A stretch of DNA of 64,000 nt, taken from Woeseiaceae bacterium (lineage in GTDB: Bacteria > Pseudomonadota > Gammaproteobacteria > Steroidobacterales > Woeseiaceae). Location: NCBI GenBank assembly GCA_021773135.1, contig JAJFKP010000036.1:112372-176371 (forward strand). The letters are read 5' to 3'. The notes below the pieces were generated by a model, which ran no database searches, was not told the DNA's origin, and was given only the letters and a program-made list of their open reading frames with translations. The position numbers and the translations under genes were made by a program. Of this stretch, positions 1 to 8,343 are shown piece by piece; positions within the stretch are counted from its first letter, which is position 1, and the number at the start of each line of letters is the position of its first letter.

Positions 1-178
1 CGATCAGTGGTGCACCGCGAACCAGCATGCGACTTATTGCTTCGGCCCCGTCCTGCCAACGGCTTAGATCATGCACAACGTACTCATGTGGCAGGCGGCG
101 CTGGTCGATTATTTGCACGATCTCCGGGTTCCCCGGCTTCTGCCAGATCGTGCGAAACTCGTGACCGGTCTTTCTCAA
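1..178 (-). CDS. mtnA: S-methyl-5-thioribose-1-phosphate isomerase, N-terminal part (cut by window edge)
   Basis: Only about the first 59 codons are inside the window; the gene continues beyond position 1. Reading on the minus strand from a TTG at 178, the peptide has the MtnA-type N-terminus: an IIDQRRLPHE segment, a linker with paired hydrophobics, and the VRGAPLI stretch of the substrate-binding region. MtnA interconverts methylthioribose-1-phosphate and methylthioribulose-1-phosphate in cytosolic methionine salvage. TTG was chosen because GGGAGAA lies six bases upstream and no ATG fits. Eukaryotic eIF2B-like relatives share the fold, but the bacterial MtnA motif fits best. The active-site residues lie outside the window. 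Confidence 0.8.
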   Translation of the reverse strand, partial: MRKTGHEFRTIWQKPGNPEIVQIIDQRRLPHEYVVHDLSRWQDGAEAISRMLVRGAPLI

Positions 179-267
179 TGCTAATTCTCCCGGGGTGCGA
201 GTGTAAAAACAGGAAGGCCGTATTCTATCGTTGCGCAGGTCGCTTGTTGCACAAAGCGTGAAATTAA

Positions 268-299
268 TTGACGTAGCAGACGCTCGCCAATGCTAAATT
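268..299 (+). promoter_or_regulatory. Weak candidate promoter for the Omp85-like gene
   Basis: TTGACG at 268-273 and an extended -10, TGC followed by TAAATT at 294-299. The 20-base spacer is longer than the sigma-70 optimum. A start about seven bases downstream would fall on the GTG at 306, so the mRNA could be leaderless, which would explain the missing ribosome-binding site. Confidence 0.25.
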
Positions 300-305
300 C
301 ACGCG

Positions 306-1934
306 GTGACCCGGTTTCTCACTAATTTACTGGCTTTTGTAGGCGTAGTTGCACTGCATGCGGCAGCAGTTTCTGCTGAGGAGAAGATACCGACAGTCGC
401 GGAAATTGAGGCGTCCGGGGCCGTGATCGGAAAATTAGTTTTTGCGAGACAAAACGTATTTGATACTTCATTGCCGGGCGAAAACAAGTCCATTTTCAGG
501 CTTGCCAACCGGTGGCACGTGATTACGCGTGAGTCAGTGATACGCGAGCAATTGCTGTTCGCGCCCGGCGATCAATTTTCAGCAAGATTGCTCGCTGAAT
601 CGGAACGCATCCTCCGTCAAAATGCCTACCTGTATGACGCAATAATTGAACCAATAAGAATTGCCGATGGTAGAGTCGACATTCGCGTGTGGACCCGAGA
701 CCTCTGGACTTTAATGCCCGGCTTTTCGCTGTCACGTTCAGGCGGAGAAAATCGCGCACGCCTGAGTTTGTCCGAACGCAATTTGCTGGGTCAAGGCGTG
801 ACAGTACGTCTTTCCTATCTTGAAGATGTCGATCGTGACTCGCTGAGTTTTCAGTATAGCGACCGTAATCTTGCGGGAAGCCGGGTTTCTGTATTGACCA
901 AAATTGCCGACAGCTCCGATGGTGCTACGACCGATCTTCGCCTGATTCGACCGTTTTATTCGCTGGACAGTCGCTGGTCTGCCGGCGCAACCTTTTTTGA
1001 CGAGACCAGGGATATTTCCTTTTACGACCTGGGCGAGGAAGCGGCCGAGTATGCAGAACGGGCCGAATTGCATAGCGCATTTTTCGGACGCTCGTCGGGC
1101 CTTGAAAATGCGTGGGTCCGACGCTGGACGGTCGGACTTGTGTATGACGAAAAGCTGTTCTCAACGGTCGGTAACGGGACGTTACCAAGCTTGCTTCCTG
1201 ATAATCGCAAGCTGGTATATCCGTTTGTTGGATACGAATTGTTGCAGGACAAGTACGAATCCACGAGCAATCGTGAATCGATTGAACGCACTGAAGACTT
1301 TCTCATTGGGGCGCGTGTAACGGCGAGCATTGGGTACGCAACAGAAAGCCTTGGATCGGACAGGGAGTCCCTCATATATCGCATCGACGCCAGCCGCGGA
1401 TTCGGTTCAATAGCCAAGCGGGCACTCCTGCTATCGTCCTCCCTGAGCGGCCGCTTCGATAACGGGAATTCAGCCAACACCGAACTGTCGCTAAACATCC
1501 GTTATTACAATCAGATCAATGACAAGCGCTTGTTTTATATGACCCTGGACGCAAGTCGGGGGCGCAGTCTCGATCTCGACAATATCACCCAGCTCGGTGG
1601 CGATACCGGCCTCAGAGGCTATCCACTACGCTATCAAACCGGGGAATCCAGGCTGCTGTTTTCCGCCGAGCAGCGCTATTTCACGGACTGGTATCCATTC
1701 AAGCTGGCGCGGGTAGGCGGTGCAGTGTTTGCCGATATCGGCAGAACGTGGGGAGACAACCCACTGGGCGCGCCTCCTGTTGGCTGGCTTAAGGATGTTG
1801 GCATTGGTTTGCGACTTGTACCAACGCGAGCGAGTGGGCGAGACGTTATTCATTTCGATATCGCATTCCCGCTGGACGGTGATTCGTCGATTGACGACGT
1901 ACAGATTCTGCTTGAATCCAAGCGCAGTTTTTGA
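306..1934 (+). CDS. Omp85/TamA-like outer-membrane beta-barrel protein
   Basis: 542 residues. A signal peptide (hydrophobic residues 5-24, cleavage after AVSA) is followed by a POTRA-like region at about 40-130 (a beta-alpha-beta pattern ending in VDIRVWTRDLWTLMP). A long series of alternating beta strands runs to the C-terminus, with the bacterial surface antigen signature LGGDTGLRGYP near residue 430 and a terminal Phe. This is the architecture of the Omp85 superfamily, with fewer POTRA domains than BamA. It probably inserts in the outer membrane and may secrete or assemble a partner, which is not visible here. The start is GTG with no clear ribosome-binding site. It is divergent from mtnA. 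Confidence 0.8.
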   Translation: MTRFLTNLLAFVGVVALHAAAVSAEEKIPTVAEIEASGAVIGKLVFARQNVFDTSLPGENKSIFRLANRWHVITRESVIREQLLFAPGDQFSARLLAESERILRQNAYLYDAIIEPIRIADGRVDIRVWTRDLWTLMPGFSLSRSGGENRARLSLSERNLLGQGVTVRLSYLEDVDRDSLSFQYSDRNLAGSRVSVLTKIADSSDGATTDLRLIRPFYSLDSRWSAGATFFDETRDISFYDLGEEAAEYAERAELHSAFFGRSSGLENAWVRRWTVGLVYDEKLFSTVGNGTLPSLLPDNRKLVYPFVGYELLQDKYESTSNRESIERTEDFLIGARVTASIGYATESLGSDRESLIYRIDASRGFGSIAKRALLLSSSLSGRFDNGNSANTELSLNIRYYNQINDKRLFYMTLDASRGRSLDLDNITQLGGDTGLRGYPLRYQTGESRLLFSAEQRYFTDWYPFKLARVGGAVFADIGRTWGDNPLGAPPVGWLKDVGIGLRLVPTRASGRDVIHFDIAFPLDGDSSIDDVQILLESKRSF

Positions 1935-1954
1935 CGACCGGTTGACCGTCTAAT

Positions 1955-2842
1955 TCAGCTATTCGAACGCTCGGCAGCGCTTAATGTGTTAAGCATTAGC
2001 AGTGCAATTGTCATTGGGCCAACGCCTCCCGGTACTGGCGTAATTGCGGACGCCACAGCTTTGGCCTCGTCGAAGTCCACGTCACCAACCAGCCGGTTCT
2101 TGGGTTTCCCGTCAAGTTCCTCCTCGATTCGATTGATGCCAACGTCTATGACAACGGCGCCAGGTTTTATCCAGTCACCCTTGACCATTTTTGCGCGACC
2201 AACTGCCGCGACCAGGATATCGGCGTTGCGCGCCACTGCCGGAAGATCTTTCGTCCGACTATGGCAAATTGTGACGGTTGCGTTGGCTTTCAATAACAAA
2301 CTGGCCATCGGCTTGCCAACAATATTCGAGCGCCCGATGATGACGGCGTTCAGGCCGGACAGGTCCTTGCCGAGCTGGTCCTCTATCATGAGCATGCATC
2401 CGGCGGGCGTGCAGGGTACGAATGCATCGTCTAAGTGTCCGGCAGTAAGTTTGCCAATGTTCTGGAAGTGAAAGCCATCCACGTCCTTCGCCGGCAGAAT
2501 GGCCTGGGTGATTGCTTGTTCGTCCAGGTGCACTGGCAACGGCAACTGCACCAGGATGCCGTGCACCGACTCGTCTTTGTTTAACGAATCAATCAATGTC
2601 AGGATTTTGTCCTGAGTAGCGTCCGCGCCGAGACTGTGTTGTACAGAGTTGAAGCCGCAGGCTTTCGCCGTCCTCTGCTTGTTTCTGACATAGACCTGGC
2701 TTGCAGGGTCTTCCCCGACAATTACCACGGTGAGCCCCGGGGTTACTTTCCGGTCATTAATCAGTGCTGCGGTTGTCTTGGCAATGGCGCTGGAAAGTTC
2801 AGCCGCTTTAGCCTTACCGTCAATAATTGCTGCTGTTGCCAT
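1955..2842 (-). CDS. folD: Bifunctional methylenetetrahydrofolate dehydrogenase / methenyl-THF cyclohydrolase
   Basis: 295 residues, usual FolD length. It catalyses NADP-dependent oxidation of 5,10-methylene-THF and hydrolysis of 5,10-methenyl-THF to 10-formyl-THF in the cytosol. Visible family features are the catalytic Tyr/Lys in [11 protein letters not shown] near residue 55, the QLPLP motif near 100, a Rossmann segment [12 protein letters not shown] near 165, and the C-terminal [11 protein letters not shown] signature. It ends 20 bases from the convergent Omp85-like gene. A perfect GC hairpin with a T-rich flank lies just upstream (2870-2886), so FolD appears to be transcribed from its own promoter close to the start. 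Confidence 0.95.
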   Translation of the reverse strand: MATAAIIDGKAKAAELSSAIAKTTAALINDRKVTPGLTVVIVGEDPASQVYVRNKQRTAKACGFNSVQHSLGADATQDKILTLIDSLNKDESVHGILVQLPLPVHLDEQAITQAILPAKDVDGFHFQNIGKLTAGHLDDAFVPCTPAGCMLMIEDQLGKDLSGLNAVIIGRSNIVGKPMASLLLKANATVTICHSRTKDLPAVARNADILVAAVGRAKMVKGDWIKPGAVVIDVGINRIEEELDGKPKNRLVGDVDFDEAKAVASAITPVPGGVGPMTIALLMLNTLSAAERSNS

Positions 2843-2851
2843 GAAAAATCA

Positions 2852-2886
2852 TCTCACAAAACAAACAACCGCCGATGCCGGCGGTC
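2852..2886 (-). terminator. Hairpin with T-rich tail just upstream of folD
   Basis: On the minus strand CCGCCG, a four-base loop and CGGCGG are followed by TTGTTTGTTTTG, ten bases before the folD start. It looks like an intrinsic terminator protecting folD from upstream minus-strand transcription, or a leader attenuator. No gene ending into it was found in the 233-base divergent gap to tpm. Confidence 0.4.
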
Positions 2887-3075
2887 AAATCAGGTCGCAG
2901 ATAGTAACTCCAGAGATCCCTGCAGGTAAACCAATCGATGCTGCCTGGATTTGATCGTGTGGAGCGCGTGCCTCGTCTGACATTCCGGGTGCGACGAATG
3001 CCATACACAGGTAGCATTGGCGACTCGCCAAGGCGTTCCTGCCACAGGCGCACAGTACGTTGGCAACCGAATATC

Positions 3076-3720
3076 ATGATTGAAGACTGGCTCGATCGTT
3101 GGGCAAATGGCCGCACAGGATGGCATGAAGAGGACGGTAACGCCGGACTCAAAGCGCACTGGCCATCTATAGATGCGGAGAGTCACCGTAAAAATCGCGT
3201 ACTGGTGCCGCTTTGCGGCAAGACGCCCGACCTGCTGTGGTTAACGGGTCACGGCCATGAAGTCGTTGGGGTCGAACTCTCGGATATTGCGATACGGCAA
3301 TTCTTCGCAGAGAACCAATTGTCGTACCGGGTTGAGGAAGGACAGCCTCTCGATCGATACTGCGCCGACGATATACCGCTTACGTTGTATCACGGCGACT
3401 ATTTTCGTTTTGAAGATGAACCGTTTGATGCGCTTTTCGATCGTGGCGCGATGGTTGCAGTGCCCGGCTCGCGGCGCGCGGCCTACGTCGAACATACCCG
3501 GAATCTACTGCTCCCTGACGCGACCAAGATGATCATTACCCTCGAATATGATCAATCAGTCACACCGGGACCGCCGTTTGCAGTCCTGCCCGAAGAGCTA
3601 GCGGCAGCCTGGCCCGACGTGCGTCGCGCTGCTGAATACGATGATATTGACAACTGCCCGCCCAAGTTTCGGGCTGCCGGTTTGCAGGAAATCCTGGAAG
3701 TCGTCTGGGTATCGAGCTGA
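3076..3720 (+). CDS. tpm: Thiopurine S-methyltransferase family protein
   Basis: 214 residues, matching bacterial TPMT. It transfers a methyl group from SAM; bacterial members act on thiopurines and on selenium or tellurium oxyanions. The N-terminus shows the family pattern DWLDRWANGRTGWHEE, followed by the SAM-binding beta strand VLVPLCGKTPDLLWL and GVELS at about residues 40-70, then FDALFDRGAMVAV at about 115-125. The frame is open further upstream to 2938, but homology begins at the ATG at 3076, so that start was chosen despite a weak ribosome-binding site. It is divergent from folD. The physiological substrate cannot be told from sequence. Confidence 0.9.
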   Translation: MIEDWLDRWANGRTGWHEEDGNAGLKAHWPSIDAESHRKNRVLVPLCGKTPDLLWLTGHGHEVVGVELSDIAIRQFFAENQLSYRVEEGQPLDRYCADDIPLTLYHGDYFRFEDEPFDALFDRGAMVAVPGSRRAAYVEHTRNLLLPDATKMIITLEYDQSVTPGPPFAVLPEELAAAWPDVRRAAEYDDIDNCPPKFRAAGLQEILEVVWVSS

Positions 3721-3760
3721 TCCGAAAACGCAATCTACCTGCCCGCGTCGGCTGCCAATT

Positions 3761-4240
3761 CTATTGCTGCGCGAGATCGAGGTCGCAGCTGATTCTGCTC
3801 ATCGGAAAATCGATGCTGACAGGCTGTCCATCTTGGGTGCCCTCGATACGACCATGCAGGTTGTCAACAGCACTCAGGCTGTAAATGATTCGTTGCGGAA
3901 AATCATGCTCCGGGTTGACGAAGACTACCTGCCGCTGCGACATATTCGACAATTCGAAGCGCGCCGTCTGCTGTCCCGACGGCGAGGCGATCAAAAAGAT
4001 GTCGTCCTCCTCGTCGGTGACAATTCGCAGATATTCAAACGCGATTGTTTTGCCGTCGACGACCGTCCGGCTGATGCCAAACATCGTGCCGCCGGCGGGT
4101 GCTGTCCAGTACTCGATGGATCCGGATTCGCTGTCGTCTGCAGCCCAGCAGCCCGACATCCAGTCCAGGTCATTCACGCTGGCCAGTGCTGGGCCCGTGA
4201 CAAGCAGCAGTAGAAACAGGTGCCTGCGAAGCTCAGGCAT
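3761..4240 (-). CDS. Secreted DUF6265-type protein
   Basis: 159 residues. A signal peptide (RRHLFLLLLVTGPALA) is followed by the domain pattern typical of DUF6265: LDWMSGCWAADDS near residue 25, then an EYWTAPAGGTMFGISRTV segment, FEYLRI, and VFVNPEHDFPQRIIY near residue 120. The fold is probably a small lipocalin-like beta barrel in the periplasm; function unknown. The start at 4240 has GGGGAG a few bases upstream and lies four bases after the stop of the cupin gene at 4245, so the two are an operon. A longer in-frame extension to 4378 would run through the cupin gene and is rejected. Confidence 0.75.
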   Translation of the reverse strand: MPELRRHLFLLLLVTGPALASVNDLDWMSGCWAADDSESGSIEYWTAPAGGTMFGISRTVVDGKTIAFEYLRIVTDEEDDIFLIASPSGQQTARFELSNMSQRQVVFVNPEHDFPQRIIYSLSAVDNLHGRIEGTQDGQPVSIDFPMSRISCDLDLAQQ

Positions 4241-4244
4241 CTGA

Positions 4245-4568
4245 TCACTCCCCGCCCTGCGGGCCGTAGAAGACAACCCATGCAGCGAAGTCGTCGCTGA
4301 AATCCTCAAACCTATGCGCGACGCCCGCAGGTACAAATAATGCCTCACCAGGCTCGAACGGCTGCCGCTCGTTGTCAAGCACGAACGTTCCGGTGCCTGA
4401 CTGGACTATATAGATTTCGTCCTGGCTGTGCGGCTGTTGTGGGTCAATCCGGTCGGGTTTGTAATAGCCAAGTTCGAGGGAGCCGTGCTCCAGCAGGACG
4501 CCATATGCCCTATCTTCGGATTCGGCAACCAGCTGCAGCGCCTTTTCCACCGTATATCTTTGAGCCAT
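4245..4568 (-). CDS. Small cupin-domain protein
   Basis: 107 residues, a single cupin barrel. The two conserved motifs are visible: HSQDEIYIVQSGTGTFVL (motif 1, with His47 and Glu51 as likely metal ligands) and PGEALFVPAGVAHRFEDFS (motif 2, ligand His). Stand-alone cupins of this size bind a divalent metal; their substrate is usually unknown. It is transcribed with the DUF6265 gene just downstream and begins 18 bases after the end of the aminotransferase gene on the same strand, suggesting a three-gene transcript from about 5750. Confidence 0.8.
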   Translation of the reverse strand: MAQRYTVEKALQLVAESEDRAYGVLLEHGSLELGYYKPDRIDPQQPHSQDEIYIVQSGTGTFVLDNERQPFEPGEALFVPAGVAHRFEDFSDDFAAWVVFYGPQGGE

Positions 4569-4586
4569 AGTAATTACCTGCCTGTC

Positions 4587-5750
4587 TTAAGTTGTGTCGA
4601 GAGCTCGTCTGAAGCGATCGCCAATGCCGCGCAACCGATCGACGGGCTCATTGGAGAATACGATGCGGACAAACCTGCTGCACTGTTCGCCACCCCAATT
4701 GATCATAGGGGTCGCGGCGATCCGCCCCTTACGCAGCAACAATTCAGATGCAGCAGGGCCGTCTAGCCCCAAAGGCGACACGTCTACCAGCAGCGACCAG
4801 CCGCCATGCGGTGGCACAACGGTGAAGTCGTCAAGCTCGCGCATGATGAGGTCTCTCCGTGATTGCAGTTCAGTCACAAACTGTTCGATGCCGTCATTGT
4901 CACTTTCAATAGCAGCAGCGACTGCCGCCATCGCGATGCCTGTCTGGCAGACTACGTTCGAAATACTGACGCGCGCTATGTCGGCAACGATTGCCGCGGG
5001 TCCGACCACCCAACCGACGCGCCAGCCGATCATCCTGTATTCCTTGGAAGCACTACCTACCGTGATGACTTTGTCACGCATGTCGGGAAAAGATGCCGGG
5101 TGAATAACCTGTCGGTCGTCAAAAAGAATTCTCTCCATTGCCGTATTGTTGATCAGCCAGCAGTCTGCACGTAGGCAGAAATCAACGATCGCCTGCCAGT
5201 CTGCCTGGTCAAATACGGCGCCCGTCGGCATTGACGGACTCATGAACAAAGCTGCTTTGACTGACTGCGGTTCGATATCACGCAGTACATCGCGGTCAAG
5301 ATGCCAGCCGTCGATGCCGGCTACCAACGGAACAAAGCGCGGCAAGCCGCCGGCCAGCCTGACTCTGTTGATCAATCCCACGTAGGTGGGATCAGTCATC
5401 AGGACTTCGTCACCCGGTTCGAGGACCGCCAGCAGAGTATTCAATATTCCCGTAAGGCCCCCTGCACTAATGACGGATTCGGTCTTCCAATCGTAATCCT
5501 GTGCGGATTGGCGGCTGACGAGCGAAGTAGCTGCCTGTCGCATACAGTCAAGCCCCAGAAAGGGCAGATAGCTATTTGCGTCATCGTCGTCGATCGCGAC
5601 CCTGGTTTGCTCGAGTGCCGACGCAGGCGGCCGAATGTCGGTGTCGAGATTTTCCAGACGCAATACCGACGAGTCCTTCAGGCTGTCAGCAAGGTCTCCC
5701 ATCTGTTCGACGCCGATCCGGGTGATGTGCTTCAATCGTGTTACCGACAC
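4587..5750 (-). CDS. Atypical class I/II PLP-dependent aminotransferase-like protein
   Basis: 387 residues with the fold-type I layout: ISAGGLTGILNTLLAVLEPGDEV near residue 95, the Schiff-base lysine in VGSASKEYRMIGWRVGW (K236), and a C-terminal FVRIVFS holding the carboxylate-binding Arg. Three usually conserved PLP contacts differ: the NPTG box reads MPTG (M174), and the D-E-x-Y box reads N-T-A-M (N202, M205). The enzyme may therefore not be an ordinary aspartate-type aminotransferase. The start is GTG with a perfect AGGAGGA eight bases upstream; the frame stays open upstream to 5894 but overlaps the divergent gene's start. It heads the cupin/DUF6265 operon. Confidence 0.8.
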   Translation of the reverse strand: MSVTRLKHITRIGVEQMGDLADSLKDSSVLRLENLDTDIRPPASALEQTRVAIDDDDANSYLPFLGLDCMRQAATSLVSRQSAQDYDWKTESVISAGGLTGILNTLLAVLEPGDEVLMTDPTYVGLINRVRLAGGLPRFVPLVAGIDGWHLDRDVLRDIEPQSVKAALFMSPSMPTGAVFDQADWQAIVDFCLRADCWLINNTAMERILFDDRQVIHPASFPDMRDKVITVGSASKEYRMIGWRVGWVVGPAAIVADIARVSISNVVCQTGIAMAAVAAAIESDNDGIEQFVTELQSRRDLIMRELDDFTVVPPHGGWSLLVDVSPLGLDGPAASELLLRKGRIAATPMINWGGEQCSRFVRIVFSNEPVDRLRGIGDRFRRALDTT

Positions 5751-5827
5751 AGACTGGTTCCTCCTAGCGCGGGCTACTACTCTAACGCTCCGTTTGCCTT
5801 TTTTCACCCGACATCGATACTTGCTGC

Positions 5828-7081
5828 ATGCGTTCAAATCCAATATTAACGGTCTGGCTAGCCATACTTTCGGTTGCGCTGGCGTTGGCTGCATGTTCCG
5901 AGCACGATGAATGGAATGGCTCGCTTGAACACTTGCTAAGATTTCAAACCGACAGGTTTGGTGCCGTAATGCAGGATCCGGACAAGCATCGCCTGCAAAT
6001 TATCTACACGCAAATCGATCGTGACGTCGACAATCGGCCATCATTTACATCCTATGGCTATCGATCCGATTCCGGGGAGTATTTCTATCCTGCCAGCACT
6101 GTAAAGCTGCCCACAGCCTTGCTCGCATTGGAGAAACTCAAGCGCCTGGACATCAAGGGACTGGATCGAAACGCTACGATGTTGACCGGAGCCGTGCGCG
6201 ACTCACAGACGCCGGTTCTCCGGGATCCATCATCACCGACCGGATTGCCATCCATTGGTCACTACATACGGAAAATACTGCTCGTCAGCGATAATGATGC
6301 GTTCAATCGATTGTATGAATTTCTGGGGCAGGAAGCGCTGAACGAAGCTCTGCGAGCCAAGGGCCTCAAAGGCACGCGCATCACGCACCGCCTCGAAATC
6401 GCGCTGAGCATTGAGGAAAACCGGCACACGAATCCGGTCCGGTTTAGCGACGATGACGCCGTGCTATACGAGCAGGAGGCGCTGTACAGCGGAACATCCT
6501 ATGTTGCCGACAGGCCTGTACGGCTTGGACGGGCAGAGATTATTGACGGCGCGCTGCGTGCAGAACCAAAGGATTTCGCCGAAAAAAACGCTTTCCCGAT
6601 ACAGGACCTGCACGATGTTATCCTGGCACTGATGTTCCCGGATAACGTTGCTCCGCAACGCCGCTTCGATCTCACCGACGACGACTATCAGTTTGTTTAC
6701 CGGAATATGTCGACCTACCCCGTTAACAGCGCCATCTACAATGATCGCAGTCAATACCCTGATGGATACGTTAAATTCCTGATGGTTGGTGGCGCTGGAA
6801 ACGAAATCCCGAACCACATTCGCATCTTCAACAAGGTGGGTGATGCCTACGGCTTCCTGACCGATGCTGCCTATATCATAGATCTCGAAAATAACGTCGA
6901 ATTCATACTTGCTGCTACGATATACACTAACGAAAACGAGACGTTCAATGACAATAGCTACGAGTACGAAGAAATCGGACTGCCGTTTTTACGTGAGCTC
7001 GGCGCAGCGATACACGAAGTGGAATTGAATCGTGAGCGGTTGCACGAACCCGATTTATCTCGCTTCGAAAATTTGCAGTAA
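5828..7081 (+). CDS. Beta-lactamase-fold serine hydrolase lipoprotein
   Basis: 417 residues. The N-terminal lipobox LAAC at residues 20-23 predicts a lipidated periplasmic protein. The three active-site elements of the penicillin-binding/class A beta-lactamase superfamily are in order: ASTVK (SxxK, near residue 90), SDN in LLVSDNDAFN (near 155), and KVG in FNKVGDAYGF near 345 in the KTG position. The KVG variant and the length suggest a PF13354-type hydrolase rather than a true resistance beta-lactamase. Substrate unknown. It is divergent from the aminotransferase; the short 77-base gap must hold both promoters. Confidence 0.75.
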   Translation: MRSNPILTVWLAILSVALALAACSEHDEWNGSLEHLLRFQTDRFGAVMQDPDKHRLQIIYTQIDRDVDNRPSFTSYGYRSDSGEYFYPASTVKLPTALLALEKLKRLDIKGLDRNATMLTGAVRDSQTPVLRDPSSPTGLPSIGHYIRKILLVSDNDAFNRLYEFLGQEALNEALRAKGLKGTRITHRLEIALSIEENRHTNPVRFSDDDAVLYEQEALYSGTSYVADRPVRLGRAEIIDGALRAEPKDFAEKNAFPIQDLHDVILALMFPDNVAPQRRFDLTDDDYQFVYRNMSTYPVNSAIYNDRSQYPDGYVKFLMVGGAGNEIPNHIRIFNKVGDAYGFLTDAAYIIDLENNVEFILAATIYTNENETFNDNSYEYEEIGLPFLRELGAAIHEVELNRERLHEPDLSRFENLQ

Positions 7082-7197
7082 TGCGCAATCAAGCCGCCGA
7101 CAAAGCAGGCGCCTTTGGCAGGACCTTAATCCTCGATTGAACTATCGATCGGCTATAGCAGCCATTGCTGTAGCGATAAATGAACTGTCCAACTGCA

Positions 7198-7344
7198 TTA
7201 ACTTTTCCTGAAAAGCCTTAGCCAGAACCCGAGTTCCGCCACTCCGCCAAGCAGCAGAAACGCTATTCCTGGTCCTGCAGCGCCGATGGAGTAGAACATG
7301 ACTGCAATAACCAAAAACAACGCGGTGATCAGGTCGTGTTTCAT
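7198..7344 (-). CDS. Small two-helix membrane protein (48 residues)
   Basis: A short frame not usually picked up by length cut-offs. It reads MKHDLITALFLVIAV, then a hydrophobic helix, a GAAGPG turn, a second hydrophobic stretch FLLLGGVAELGFW and a basic tail ending RKS. Two closely spaced membrane helices and a positively charged end make it a plausible inner-membrane hairpin. It starts nine bases after the stop of the NTF2-like gene on the same strand. No motif was recognised and no strong ribosome-binding site is visible, so translational coupling to the upstream gene is likely if it is expressed. Confidence 0.55.
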   Translation of the reverse strand: MKHDLITALFLVIAVMFYSIGAAGPGIAFLLLGGVAELGFWLRLFRKS

Positions 7345-7353
7345 AGTCGCCGA

Positions 7354-7836
7354 TCAGTCGAGGGGGCCGAGCGGACTCGGTGCGCAACCGTCCGGCTCCA
7401 TTGAAAACACAACACCGGTGATCTTCCAGCCGTCGTCGGTTTTTAGCATGCTGAAACTGTTGATTCCACAGTGACTAAACACGCCATCGCTGTATAAGTC
7501 ATACGGTGTCCAGACGACCGCGAGCCGATCATGCAGCATGACGGTCGGGTCCCAGTATCGCTCAACCGGAACACTCTCCCGGGTAGCAAGGCTTTCCAGG
7601 TAGTCTGCATGCGTTGGATTAAACAAGGAGAGGCCCTCGCTGGTTTCTTGATAGCCGAGCAGATTGCCATCTTCGGTCATTATTTCGCGCATCGAATCCG
7701 TGTCTTTTGCGGTCATGCCTGCGAAAAATGCGTCGATAACGGCGAGAACCGCCTGACGTTCTTCCGCTTCATTTGCGACCGCCGCAGCCAATGGCAGTAA
7801 GACTAGTGTTAAAGCAAGAACAAGCTTCGAGCGCAT
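7354..7836 (-). CDS. Exported NTF2/SnoaL-like protein (DUF4440 type)
   Basis: 160 residues. A signal peptide (MRSKLVLALTLVLLPLAAAVA) is followed by an NTF2-like cone-fold domain: a helix EERQAVLAVIDAFFAGMTAKD, the MTEDGNLLGY strand near residue 60, and the C-terminal strands RLAVVWTPYDLYSDG and GWKITGVVFSMEP. Such domains bind small hydrophobic ligands or act as scaffolds; no catalytic residues can be assigned. The ATG at 7836 is preferred to 7851 because GGAG lies nine bases upstream and it gives a proper signal sequence. It precedes the 48-residue membrane protein. Confidence 0.75.
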   Translation of the reverse strand: MRSKLVLALTLVLLPLAAAVANEAEERQAVLAVIDAFFAGMTAKDTDSMREIMTEDGNLLGYQETSEGLSLFNPTHADYLESLATRESVPVERYWDPTVMLHDRLAVVWTPYDLYSDGVFSHCGINSFSMLKTDDGWKITGVVFSMEPDGCAPSPLGPLD

Positions 7837-7994
7837 GGTTTTCGTCTCCATCTGATTCGTCCGTTCCGGAATTGTCGCAGCGAATGCCGGTTTTGCTCGA
7901 ATTCGGGCTGCTGTGCGAGTTGCGACTGTGAGTCCACGCAGCCGCCGGCATATTCTCCAGGCAATTCGACTCTAAATATTAACAGGCAAAATTG

Positions 7995-8198
7995 CTAATC
8001 CTGCAAGTCGGTTTCCCGGGCCGACGAATCCAGATTGCCTGGAGCGCTGTTGTCTTCCAGGGTTCTGACGAGCGCCGGGCCGGCAGTGATAGCAACCACT
8101 ACAACGACTATAATTGCACTGACCAGAACGGTCAGCCACCGGTTCTGTTTTTCGAGCTGCTCCGTACGGGTAGCGAGGTAGCGCTTATTGCCTATCAT
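7995..8198 (-). CDS. Small single-pass membrane protein
   Basis: 67 residues. A charged N-terminal helix (ATRTEQLEKQNRWL) runs into one very hydrophobic membrane segment rich in Val and Ile (about residues 23-44), followed by an acidic tail. It probably sits in the inner membrane with the tail in the periplasm. No family recognised. A TATAAT box on the minus strand at 8243-8248 supports independent transcription. Confidence 0.5.
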   Translation of the reverse strand: MIGNKRYLATRTEQLEKQNRWLTVLVSAIIVVVVVAITAGPALVRTLEDNSAPGNLDSSARETDLQD

Positions 8199-8242
8199 CT
8201 GTGGACTGTGGGTCTCTGTTCAACGCGTTTGGCTCAGGCGCC

Positions 8243-8248
8243 ATTATA
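8243..8248 (-). promoter_or_regulatory. Candidate -10 box for the 67-residue membrane protein gene
   Basis: On the minus strand a perfect TATAAT reads toward the ATG at 8198, with a predicted start about 38 bases upstream of it. No convincing -35 lies at 17 bases, so confidence is limited. Confidence 0.35.
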
Positions 8249-8343
8249 TCTGTTGTAGAGACCGACGATCCGGATTCTGTCCCACATTCCAATAATGAAT
8301 CTATATACATAACGTGACAGCACGGGCGAGTCGGATGCAGCGG

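Noticed and set aside
7..261. 84-codon plus-strand open frame at the left edge
   Set aside because: It is antisense to the mtnA start, and its peptide looks random (Arg/Ser/Cys-rich).
2938..3075. Upstream extension of the TPMT frame
   Set aside because: Family homology begins at the ATG at 3076; the extension overlaps the divergent folD promoter region.
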